A stretch of DNA of 64,000 bases from Mucilaginibacter terrigena (GTDB lineage: Bacteria; Bacteroidota; Bacteroidia; Sphingobacteriales; Sphingobacteriaceae), in NCBI RefSeq assembly GCF_004168255.1, contig NZ_SEWG01000003.1:558001-622000 (forward strand), in the 5' to 3' direction. The notes below the pieces were generated by a model. It did not search any database. It worked only from the letters and a program-made list of their open reading frames with translations, and was not told the origin of the DNA. Positions 27,451 through 35,374 of the stretch are shown piece after piece; the first letter of the stretch is position 1, and each line of letters begins with the position of its first letter. The translations under genes and the position numbers were made by a program.

Positions 27451-28629
27451 ATGAAAAGAATTTTAACAGCAATAGCATCAATAACACTAATGTTAGGTGC
27501 TTGCAAGCAGGAATATAAATACCCGGGTGGCGATCAGTATAAAGATCTGTACATGCCCCAGGCCCACAACGCCACGGTTACCAAAGGTTTATTAATGAGC
27601 GATACCGCGCAGGCAATTTTGTTCAGCGCCTCGTATGGCGGCCCGGGCAAACCTAATGGCGATATCACGGTAAATTTTGATGTATCGGCGGCACTGGTTG
27701 ATACTTTTAACATGGCCAACGGTACAACCTATAAAATTATGCCCGAGGGGAGTTACGAACTGGATAAGCAAGGGGTAATTCCATCCGGAGGCCTTAGCAC
27801 AGGGTCACTTAAAGTTAAGGTTAAAACTAAGGACGTGCTTAACGTATTTGAATCGTACCTGTTGCCGGTATCCATCACCACAAACAGCGCTAACCTGCGC
27901 CTTAACAGCCAGCTAAAAACCACTTATTTTTTAGTGACGCCAAGTTATGCGCCTGGCGATGTGCCCCGCCAGCATGTTTTAAAGCTTGATAACGGTTCTA
28001 TTAAAGCCTTTCCTTATGGTTCGGGTGCCAATCTTGCATTAATTGCAAGGCAGGCCGATAATAATATGTACCGCTTTCCGGTAAAGGCCGATGGTACCTT
28101 TGACACGCCATCTACCATAGGCATTGGCTGGGGCGATGTGCAGATATTTATCCCGTTTGACGACAGGTGGGTAATAAGGAACGATGCCGGTAATATGTGG
28201 CAATACTTGTGGAGCCAGACGGGGCAGTTCCAGGGCGGTAACCAGGTTGGTTCGGGCTGGGATAATAATGACCTGATCATAGGCTATAAAAACAATATTT
28301 ATAACCGTAACCGCGAATCTAAAGCGCTTACAAGATGGCCTTTCGCCGGATGTTTTTGCGGTGGTGTGTTTGGTGTAGATGGCAATTGGGGCGAGTACAC
28401 ACAGATCATTCCGTATAAAAACACGCTGTTAGGCGTTAAAGCTAACGGCGAGTTGTGGGAAAGCCAGGTAACCGAAAACGGTGAAGTTTCTGGTACACGT
28501 AAGGTAGGAAGCGGCTGGGATATGTACACCAGGGTGATTCCTTTTGGTGATGCCCTGTTGGGCCTTGATGCCAATGGCGATGTATGGCGATATGAGTTTG
28601 ACCCCAAAGGTTTCTGGGCGTTAAAATAA
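27451..28629 (+). CDS. DUF1735 plus tachylectin-like surface lipoprotein
   Basis: A 392-residue lipoprotein, starting at the ATG at 27451 so that a short signal ends at LMLGAC. Residues about 30-160 resemble the DUF1735 beta-sandwich found in surface glycan-binding proteins. Residues about 175-392 are repeats of the tachylectin-2 type, such as NMYRFPVKADG, NDLIIGYKNNIY, NTLLGVKANGELW and DALLGLDANGDVW, each ending near a GSGW or GIGW turn; about four to five blades are visible. Tachylectin-2 of horseshoe crab binds GlcNAc and GalNAc, fitting the GlcNAc-directed enzymes of the locus. It follows susD in one operon and ends just before a strong terminator. Confidence 0.75.
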   Translation: MKRILTAIASITLMLGACKQEYKYPGGDQYKDLYMPQAHNATVTKGLLMSDTAQAILFSASYGGPGKPNGDITVNFDVSAALVDTFNMANGTTYKIMPEGSYELDKQGVIPSGGLSTGSLKVKVKTKDVLNVFESYLLPVSITTNSANLRLNSQLKTTYFLVTPSYAPGDVPRQHVLKLDNGSIKAFPYGSGANLALIARQADNNMYRFPVKADGTFDTPSTIGIGWGDVQIFIPFDDRWVIRNDAGNMWQYLWSQTGQFQGGNQVGSGWDNNDLIIGYKNNIYNRNRESKALTRWPFAGCFCGGVFGVDGNWGEYTQIIPYKNTLLGVKANGELWESQVTENGEVSGTRKVGSGWDMYTRVIPFGDALLGLDANGDVWRYEFDPKGFWALK

Positions 28630-28648
28630 CCCGCAATTAATATTACAT

Positions 28649-28684
28649 AAAAGAGGATAAGGGCCGTGGTTCTTATCCTCTTTT
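28649..28684. terminator. Strong bidirectional terminator after the susCD unit
   Basis: AAAAGAGGATAAG (28649-28661) and CTTATCCTCTTTT (28672-28684) form a perfect 13-bp stem with a 10-base loop. The A and T ends make it a good terminator in both directions. It separates the susC-susD-lectin transcript from the glycosidase genes that start at 28725. Confidence 0.8.
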
Positions 28685-28724
28685 ACCAATCAGCACTTAA
28701 AGTGCAACCTTAATCATTTTTATT

Positions 28725-31007
28725 ATGTGGAGATTTAAAATTAAAGCCGGCTTTTTAAGCCTTATGTTGTCATGTGCTTTAGTAACAGCTTTTGCTGCTG
28801 ATACACTTAATAAAAATGCTTGCTACGCCCTCATCAATCGTATCACTCCAAAACATGCAGCGCGTTTTGAGGTTGCATTTATCCCAAAAGACGGTGCAAA
28901 GGATGTGTTCGAATTGGAAAGCGCCGGTCAAAAGATCGTACTACGGGGTAATAACGAAACTTCGGTAGCCAGTGCGCTCAACTACTATTTAAAAAACTAC
29001 GCGCATTACGATATAGGATGGAACACCGCCGAAGTGCACGATATCCCGGATGTATTGCCCCTTGTTCCCAACATAATACGGAAAGCAACTCCCTATAAAT
29101 ACCGGTACAACTTCAACTACTGCACATTTAATTATACAGCGTCCTGGTGGGACTGGGACCGCTGGCAACGCGCTATAGACTGGATGGCCATGAACGGTAT
29201 AAATATGCCGCTGGCGCTAACAGGTCAAAACTCGGTATGGTACAATGTATATAAAGGGCTGGGCTTCACCGATAGAGAACTCGAAGGGTTTTTTACCGGC
29301 CCGGCCTATTTTAACTGGTTTTGGATGGGCAACCTTGATGGCTGGGGTGGCCCGCTATCCCAAAGCTTTATGAAAAAGCACGAAGCGCTGCAAAAACAGA
29401 TTCTGGCGCGCGAAAGGGAACTGGGTATGACCCCTATTTTGCCTGCATTTACGGGCCACGTGCCCCGTAGTTTTAAAGATCATTACCCCAATGCCAAATT
29501 GTTTAAAACAACCTGGGGCGATGATTTTCCGAGTGTAGCTTTTTCGAGTATGCTTGATCCCAACGATCCCACGTTCACGGTAATCGGGAAAAAGTTTATG
29601 GAAGAGCAGAACCGTATTTATGGTACAAACCATTTTTACTCGGCCGATACTTTTAATGAAATGATGCCGCCCTCTAACGATTCTACATTTTTAGACCAGG
29701 TAGGGAAAAAGATCTACCAGTCAATGGCATCAAACGATACGGCCGCTACCTGGGTAATGCAGGGCTGGATGTTTAGTTATAGCCCCGATTTTTGGAAACC
29801 CACCCAAATGAAAGGCCTGTTAAATTCCGTGCCTGCCGATAAACTCATCGTGTTAGATCTATGGGGCGAAATTATCCCTCAATGGAAAGAGAACGAGGCT
29901 TTTTACGGTAAACAATGGATCTGGTGTATGCTGCATAATTTTGGCGGGACCAATAGCCTGTATGGCGATATGGCTCACATAGCTAATGACCCTAACCTTG
30001 CCCTCCACGATCCAGGATCAGGGAGAATGCAGGGGATCGGGCTAACGATGGAGGCTATTGACCAAAACCCGGCCATTTATGCATTAATGCTCGATAACAT
30101 CTGGGAAGATAAACCCATTGACCTCGATAACTGGGTAAAGGAATATGCACATCGCCGGTATGGGCAAAATAATGCTGATGCCGAAAGCGCCTGGTCAGTA
30201 TTAAAAAATACGGTTTACAGCGGCCAGCCCTGGTGGGGAACCGCGTCTATTATTACAGGTAGACCAACATTTGAAAAGGAGGCGAAATGGACGCATACAG
30301 AACTACACTACAAACCCGCAAACTTACTGCCCGCCTGGGAGAAATTACTGGCAGCAAGCAGCCAGCTTAAAAACAATGATGGCTTTCAGTACGACCTGGT
30401 AGATATAAGCCGGCAAGTAATGGCAAATTATGCCAACCATGTTCAGCAGCAGTTCGCGGCATCGTACAGGCGGGGTGATATGGCATCTTATAAAAAGCAA
30501 ACCGCACTGTTTTTAACGCTGATAGATGATATGGACAAGCTATTGGCCACCCGGAAAGACTTTTTATTAGGTAAGTGGTTAAATGATGCCAAAAGCTATG
30601 GCGACGACCAGGACGAAAAGCAACTATTTGAAAAAAATGCCCGCGACCTGGTATCGCTTTGGGGCGATAAGGATTGCGGCATCCACGATTATGCGTACAA
30701 GCAATGGGCCGGGATGTTAAAAGGCTATTATAAACACCGCTGGATACAGTTTTTCAGCTACGTGGATAAACAAACCTCCCTGCATAAAAAAATAGACCAA
30801 AAGCAATTTGAAGAAAATATAAAAAACTGGGAGTGGAGCTGGGTGAATAGCCATGAAGACTACTCAAGTACAGCCGTAGGCGATTCTGTAAAAACCGCCG
30901 GAGAGATGTATGTAAAATATGGTATGATGATAAAAACAGCCTACGCCGCACGCGCTAAAAGCACATCAAAGTCACTTAAAAAAATCAGGAAAAATAAAGT
31001 TAACTAA
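28725..31007 (+). CDS. Alpha-N-acetylglucosaminidase, GH89 (copy 1)
   Basis: A 760-residue exported enzyme of the NAGLU family, which removes terminal alpha-linked GlcNAc. A signal peptide covers about residues 1-24 (ending TAFA). An N-terminal alpha/beta domain includes GNNETSVASALNYYLKNY, then the TIM barrel with TASWWDWDRWQRAID, AMNGINMPLALTGQ and FYSADTFNEMMPP (the last should hold the acid Glu), then an all-helical C-terminal domain. The length matches human NAGLU (about 740). A second copy lies at 35375-37633 and shares the same organisation, with no frame damage in either. The gene starts after the terminator, so it needs its own promoter in the 40-base gap or read-through. Confidence 0.92.
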   Translation: MWRFKIKAGFLSLMLSCALVTAFAADTLNKNACYALINRITPKHAARFEVAFIPKDGAKDVFELESAGQKIVLRGNNETSVASALNYYLKNYAHYDIGWNTAEVHDIPDVLPLVPNIIRKATPYKYRYNFNYCTFNYTASWWDWDRWQRAIDWMAMNGINMPLALTGQNSVWYNVYKGLGFTDRELEGFFTGPAYFNWFWMGNLDGWGGPLSQSFMKKHEALQKQILARERELGMTPILPAFTGHVPRSFKDHYPNAKLFKTTWGDDFPSVAFSSMLDPNDPTFTVIGKKFMEEQNRIYGTNHFYSADTFNEMMPPSNDSTFLDQVGKKIYQSMASNDTAATWVMQGWMFSYSPDFWKPTQMKGLLNSVPADKLIVLDLWGEIIPQWKENEAFYGKQWIWCMLHNFGGTNSLYGDMAHIANDPNLALHDPGSGRMQGIGLTMEAIDQNPAIYALMLDNIWEDKPIDLDNWVKEYAHRRYGQNNADAESAWSVLKNTVYSGQPWWGTASIITGRPTFEKEAKWTHTELHYKPANLLPAWEKLLAASSQLKNNDGFQYDLVDISRQVMANYANHVQQQFAASYRRGDMASYKKQTALFLTLIDDMDKLLATRKDFLLGKWLNDAKSYGDDQDEKQLFEKNARDLVSLWGDKDCGIHDYAYKQWAGMLKGYYKHRWIQFFSYVDKQTSLHKKIDQKQFEENIKNWEWSWVNSHEDYSSTAVGDSVKTAGEMYVKYGMMIKTAYAARAKSTSKSLKKIRKNKVN

Positions 31008-31041
31008 GGAGAAGTACCCGTGTTTTTAAAAATATAACTAT

Positions 31042-32058
31042 ATGTTAAAGCAATATCTTTTTGGCCTGCTGGTCATTTTTCTCGTAGGTTCCTGCGCAAA
31101 AAAAAGCGCAACGCCCCCAAAGGTAAAAGGGCAGGATACTGTTGCTGTTGTAAAAAAGCAAATGTACCAGGCCGACCCAACCGTTTTTTATCATGGCGGT
31201 ACTTATTACTTATATGGCACTAATGATGTAAATGCCGATATAGGTTTTTTGGTTTATACCTCAAAAGACATGAAAAATTGGACCATACCACCTGGGACAA
31301 AAAATGGTTATGCATTAATAAACGGTGATAGTTATGGTACTGCCGGTTTTTGGGCGCCGCAGGTTTTTTATGCTAATAATAAATTTTATATGGCTTATAC
31401 AGCCAACGAAAATATAGCCATTGCGCAAAGCGATAGCCCGGTAGGGCCATTTGTTCAAACAGTTAAACAGGCGCTGCCGGCAACCGCAAAGCAAATAGAT
31501 CCTTTTGTGTTTTTTGATACCGACGGCAAAGCATATTTATACCACGTAAGGCTGCAAAATGGCAACCGCATATACGTAGCCGAATTAAATGAAGACTATA
31601 CAGGTATAAAAGCTAACACATTAACCGAATGTATAACTGCTGTTACCAATAGCCAGCCCTGGGAAAAAACCGCAGGTGCATCTGTTACCGAGGGGCCAAC
31701 GGTTATCAAGCGTAACGGGCTCTATTACCTGTTTTATTCGGCAAACGATTTTAGGAGCGTTGATTATGCGGTTGGATACGCGGTAAGCAGCAGCCCACTT
31801 GGCCCCTGGGTGAAGTACACCGGTAATCCTATTATCAGCAAAGCTAACCTCAAATATAATGGCCCGGGCCACGGCGATCTTTTTACAGATGCGAATGGCA
31901 ATTTTAATTATGTATTGCATGTTCATAATTCGGCTACAGTGGTTATCCCTCGTAAAACAGCCATAGTAAGTGGTAAATTTACAGCCAATGGCGCCGGGGC
32001 CGATAAATTTGAAATTGACCCGGCAACGTTTAAGCAGCTTACCTATACAGATAAGTAA
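31042..32058 (+). CDS. GH43 family lipoprotein glycosidase
   Basis: A 338-residue lipoprotein whose signal ends at FLVGSC with Cys18. It is a near-minimal GH43 five-bladed propeller with the three catalytic acids in place: Asp45 in QADPTVFY (base), Asp153 in QIDPFVFF (pKa modulator) and Glu217 in TEGPTVI (acid). The late GHGDLFTD His-containing motif is also typical. GH43 enzymes act on arabinose, xylose or galactose linkages; substrate cannot be read from this sequence. It lies between GH89 and GH20 genes, 34 bases after the first, so it probably trims the same glycan in the periplasm or at the surface. Confidence 0.85.
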   Translation: MLKQYLFGLLVIFLVGSCAKKSATPPKVKGQDTVAVVKKQMYQADPTVFYHGGTYYLYGTNDVNADIGFLVYTSKDMKNWTIPPGTKNGYALINGDSYGTAGFWAPQVFYANNKFYMAYTANENIAIAQSDSPVGPFVQTVKQALPATAKQIDPFVFFDTDGKAYLYHVRLQNGNRIYVAELNEDYTGIKANTLTECITAVTNSQPWEKTAGASVTEGPTVIKRNGLYYLFYSANDFRSVDYAVGYAVSSSPLGPWVKYTGNPIISKANLKYNGPGHGDLFTDANGNFNYVLHVHNSATVVIPRKTAIVSGKFTANGAGADKFEIDPATFKQLTYTDK

Positions 32059-32084
32059 TGCCTGCGTATTTTTGTGAAAAACTT

Positions 32085-34403
32085 ATGAAGATAAAGTGTC
32101 TTGTTTTTTTATTGATGTTAACTTCCCTTTCGTTGTATGCGCAGCAGGTGGCTAATAAAAACCTTGGTATTATACCGGCCCCGGCATCGGTAGTAATTAA
32201 TAAAGGCGTTTTTGATCTTAACAAAACAGCCGCAATTATTTACGATGATAATGAAGGCCATACCGAAGCACAGCTATTGCATCATTTTTTGCTGCAAAGT
32301 TATAAACTGGATATTCCTGTCGTGAATGGATCTCGCAAAGCAGGAGTTAATGTAATTAGTTTTTCATCTGCCGGGTATGCCGGTAAAAACCCTGAAGGTT
32401 ATACGCTGACCGTAACTGCATCGGTAATTACCATTTCTGGTAAGGGTGCCGGGCTGTTTTATGGTCTGCAATCCCTCATGCAGATAATTGATACCAGTCA
32501 GCAAGGTATTCCGTGCGCTGTAATTAACGATGAACCCCGCTATGCTTATCGCGGTATAATGCAGGATGTTGGCTATCATATTTTCCCCGTCGATTTTATC
32601 AAAAAACAGATTGACATGATGGCGAAGTATAAAATGAATACCTATCACTGGCACCTCACCGAAGACCACGGCTGGCGCATCGAGATAAAAAAATATCCCA
32701 GGCTTACTTCTGTAGGGGCTTACAGGGCGCAAAGCCCGGTAAGCAATTATAATAATGATATGTCGGGTTTGGATGGCACACCCTATGGCGGGTTTTATAC
32801 CCAGGCCCAGGTGCGCGATATTGTGAAATATGCAACTGAGCGGCACGTTACCATCATCCCCGAAATTGAATTGCCCGGTCACTCTTTAGCCGCGCTTGCC
32901 GCCTACCCGGAGCTTGCCTGCGGCGACAACCCCGGCCCGTTTAAGGTAGCCGAAAATTGGGGAATATATGATGATGTGTATTGCGCGGGTAAGGATTACA
33001 CCTTTGATTTTCTGGAAGATGTACTTACCGAGGTGATGGGACTTTTCCCCGGTAAATACATCCATATTGGCGGCGACGAAAGCCCTAAGTACAAGTGGGA
33101 GAAATGCAAATATTGCCAGAAGCGTATAAAGGATAACCATTTAAAAGATGAGCACGAGTTGCAGAGTTATTTTATCCGCAGGATAGAAAAATTTGTAAAC
33201 TCAAAAGGCCGGGATATTATTGGCTGGGACGAGATCCTGGAGGGAGGGCTGGCCCCAAAAGCAACCGTAATGAGCTGGAGAGGGATAAAAGGAGGGATAA
33301 GCGCGGCAAAGCAGGGGCATGATGTGGTGATGGCTTCCGAATCGCACCTGTACTTTGATTTTATACAGGGCCCGCGCGAACTGGAACCTATTGCTATCGG
33401 TGTAGGCTACAATCCTTTACCGCGCGTGTATGCATTTAACCCGACCCCGGCTGCGCTTACACCCGCTGAACAAAAACATATAATAGGAGTAGAAGCCCCC
33501 TTGTGGACAGAGCATATGGAAACGCCTGCCAAGGTGGAGTATATGCTTTACCCACGTTTATTTGCCCTGGTCGAAATTAGCTGGACACCGGTGGACCGTA
33601 AAGATTACGAGGATTTTGCTGAGAACAGGTTACCCCAACACCTGCTGTTGCTTGATAAAGCCGGTACGGTTTACAGAGTGCCAACCCCTATTGGGCAAAA
33701 AGATACTACGCTATGGGGTGCCGATTTTACACTGACCTTAAAAGCGCCTGTTGAAAATGCGCAGATCTATTATAACACCGATGGCCAGGATGTACGGGAA
33801 ACCGACCATATTTATGCTAAACCGCTGCATATTGTTGTCCCCGAAGGAGAAATGCGGCAGCTTAAAACAATGGTGATAGCACCCTCGGGGAAAAGGAGCA
33901 TAGTTACCACAACAACCTTGGTTAATAAAGCAGCGTCAGAACCCGCTCAGATAAACATATCTTCGCTGAAGCCGGGTATCAAATATTTTTACATTTCGGG
34001 TAAGCTTGCCTCAGTAGATTATGCCGATTCAAACAAAGTAACGCAAAAAGGTATCGCAACAGAACCTGACCTGCAAAAATTTGACAGCGAAACGGATCAC
34101 GCGCTGATCTATAAAGGCTATATTAACATTACGAGTGATGGCGTTTACACTTTTGCTATGCCATCGGTTGGTTGCAGCGTAAGGATTGATGATGAGCAGG
34201 GAGTTAGAAACAGCAATATCTACAATCCTTTTGATCTGCAAAGCTATCAATACCAGGAAAAAACGGTTTCTTACAACCTTAAAAAAGGAATGCACAAGAT
34301 CCAGATAAAATATATCCCGTCCGACGCAGGGAACAGGGTAAGGATGGCGGGTACAAACGGGGCTTATGAAAGTCTGAAAGACCTCGTATTTACCGGTAAA
34401 TAA
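32085..34403 (+). CDS. Beta-N-acetylhexosaminidase, GH20, with C-terminal PA14-like domain
   Basis: A 772-residue exported enzyme that releases terminal beta-GlcNAc or beta-GalNAc by substrate-assisted catalysis. I start at the ATG at 32085, giving a signal ending SLYAQQ; an ATG at 32058 overlaps the preceding stop but adds nine non-signal-like residues. Residues about 20-150 are the GH20b alpha/beta domain, then the TIM barrel with YHWHLTEDHGWRIEI and the catalytic pair Asp331-Glu332 in HIGGDES. After about residue 520 there is a small beta domain, then from about 630 a PA14-like segment (YKGYINITSDGVYTFAM, later KGMHKIQIKY), probably a carbohydrate-binding module. It is the last gene before the convergent deoR gene. 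Confidence 0.92.
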   Translation: MKIKCLVFLLMLTSLSLYAQQVANKNLGIIPAPASVVINKGVFDLNKTAAIIYDDNEGHTEAQLLHHFLLQSYKLDIPVVNGSRKAGVNVISFSSAGYAGKNPEGYTLTVTASVITISGKGAGLFYGLQSLMQIIDTSQQGIPCAVINDEPRYAYRGIMQDVGYHIFPVDFIKKQIDMMAKYKMNTYHWHLTEDHGWRIEIKKYPRLTSVGAYRAQSPVSNYNNDMSGLDGTPYGGFYTQAQVRDIVKYATERHVTIIPEIELPGHSLAALAAYPELACGDNPGPFKVAENWGIYDDVYCAGKDYTFDFLEDVLTEVMGLFPGKYIHIGGDESPKYKWEKCKYCQKRIKDNHLKDEHELQSYFIRRIEKFVNSKGRDIIGWDEILEGGLAPKATVMSWRGIKGGISAAKQGHDVVMASESHLYFDFIQGPRELEPIAIGVGYNPLPRVYAFNPTPAALTPAEQKHIIGVEAPLWTEHMETPAKVEYMLYPRLFALVEISWTPVDRKDYEDFAENRLPQHLLLLDKAGTVYRVPTPIGQKDTTLWGADFTLTLKAPVENAQIYYNTDGQDVRETDHIYAKPLHIVVPEGEMRQLKTMVIAPSGKRSIVTTTTLVNKAASEPAQINISSLKPGIKYFYISGKLASVDYADSNKVTQKGIATEPDLQKFDSETDHALIYKGYINITSDGVYTFAMPSVGCSVRIDDEQGVRNSNIYNPFDLQSYQYQEKTVSYNLKKGMHKIQIKYIPSDAGNRVRMAGTNGAYESLKDLVFTGK

Positions 34404-34421
34404 TGTGCAAATCCTTAGCCA

Positions 34422-35171
34422 TTATATCAGTTTAAGATCATCTTTCCTGTATGCAGCTAACGAAGGGTTTTCGGGCGACAGTTCTGTAATAAGGTAATTA
34501 ACCTGGTTAAAATCGCATATTTTAATGCGTTGGCTGGTATTTAGCTTTTCCGAAATGCTTAATACTGCAACCTTTTTAGCACATCGGATAAGCGCTTTTT
34601 TCACCTGCACAACCTCCCAATCAATGTCAGTAAGCCCATCGTTCACCGAAAACGCGTTGGCGCCAAGCAGGCACATATCCACTTTCAGATCGGCCAACTC
34701 ATTTATCACGCTGGCGCCTATATGCAGGTTTGCGTTTTTGTTCAGTTTACCGCCAATGGTGATCACATCGATGTTACTATGTTCTGATAATGTGATGGCA
34801 ACCTGAGGGCTGATGGTGAAAAATGTCATGTGCAGATTCTCGGGGATCATCTTTGCGAATTCAATAATGGTGGTACCGCCCTCGGTAATAACCACCATTT
34901 CATTTTTCAATAGCTTGAGGGTTTTTGCGGCAATGGCTTTTTTGTGTTCCTGCGCATAAACATTATCGGTGCTAAAGAAAGGGGGGACGAATGATTTACT
35001 GATTGCCCCGCCATGTACTTTTAGTATTTCACCACTATCAACCAGCTCTTTCAAATCACGCCTAACGGTATCATCAGACACATTTAATATAGTAGCCAGG
35101 TCGGTAGAGAGAACTTTATTATGTAAATTGATCTCCCGCATGATGATTTTGATGCGTTCTTCTTTTAGCAT
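34422..35171 (-). CDS. DeoR-family transcriptional regulator
   Basis: A 249-residue regulator with an N-terminal winged helix (residues about 19-56, including STDLATILNVSDDTVRRDL and a GGAI turn) and a C-terminal DeoR sensor domain of the sugar-phosphate isomerase type with a VITEGGTTIIEFA loop near 94-106. Such proteins are usually repressors released by a phosphorylated sugar. The gene is divergent from the second GH89 gene, and operator copy C lies between them, suggesting self-control. It is surrounded by GlcNAc catabolic genes, so an inducer such as GlcNAc-6-phosphate or GlcN-6-phosphate is likely. The same operator upstream of hisD and susC suggests control of those transcripts too. Confidence 0.88.
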   Translation of the reverse strand: MLKEERIKIIMREINLHNKVLSTDLATILNVSDDTVRRDLKELVDSGEILKVHGGAISKSFVPPFFSTDNVYAQEHKKAIAAKTLKLLKNEMVVITEGGTTIIEFAKMIPENLHMTFFTISPQVAITLSEHSNIDVITIGGKLNKNANLHIGASVINELADLKVDMCLLGANAFSVNDGLTDIDWEVVQVKKALIRCAKKVAVLSISEKLNTSQRIKICDFNQVNYLITELSPENPSLAAYRKDDLKLI

Positions 35172-35252
35172 TGATCTAAGGTTTTAAGTTAAATGATAAT
35201 AGCAAAAGTACGTAAATGAATAAAATTTTTAGAAAAACTTGCAATTGAACAT

Positions 35253-35295
35253 TTTTGCGTATATATTTACATTATAAAACGCAATAAAACGCAAA
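35253..35295. promoter_or_regulatory. Operator copy C, between deoR and GH89 genes
   Basis: TTTTGCGTATATATTT at 35253-35268, ACGCA at 35279-35283 and CGCA at 35290-35293 keep the spacing of copies A and B. It lies 82 bases upstream of the deoR start and 80 bases from the second GH89 start, so it can serve both divergent promoters. Presence beside the regulator gene is the main reason to assign all three copies to this DeoR protein. Confidence 0.7.
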
Positions 35296-35374
35296 ACGTA
35301 TTTTGTACCTAAATCAAATTAAAGCTTTTTTAAGCGCAAGTGCTAAACCTGGAATCAATTATTAGTAACCCTTT

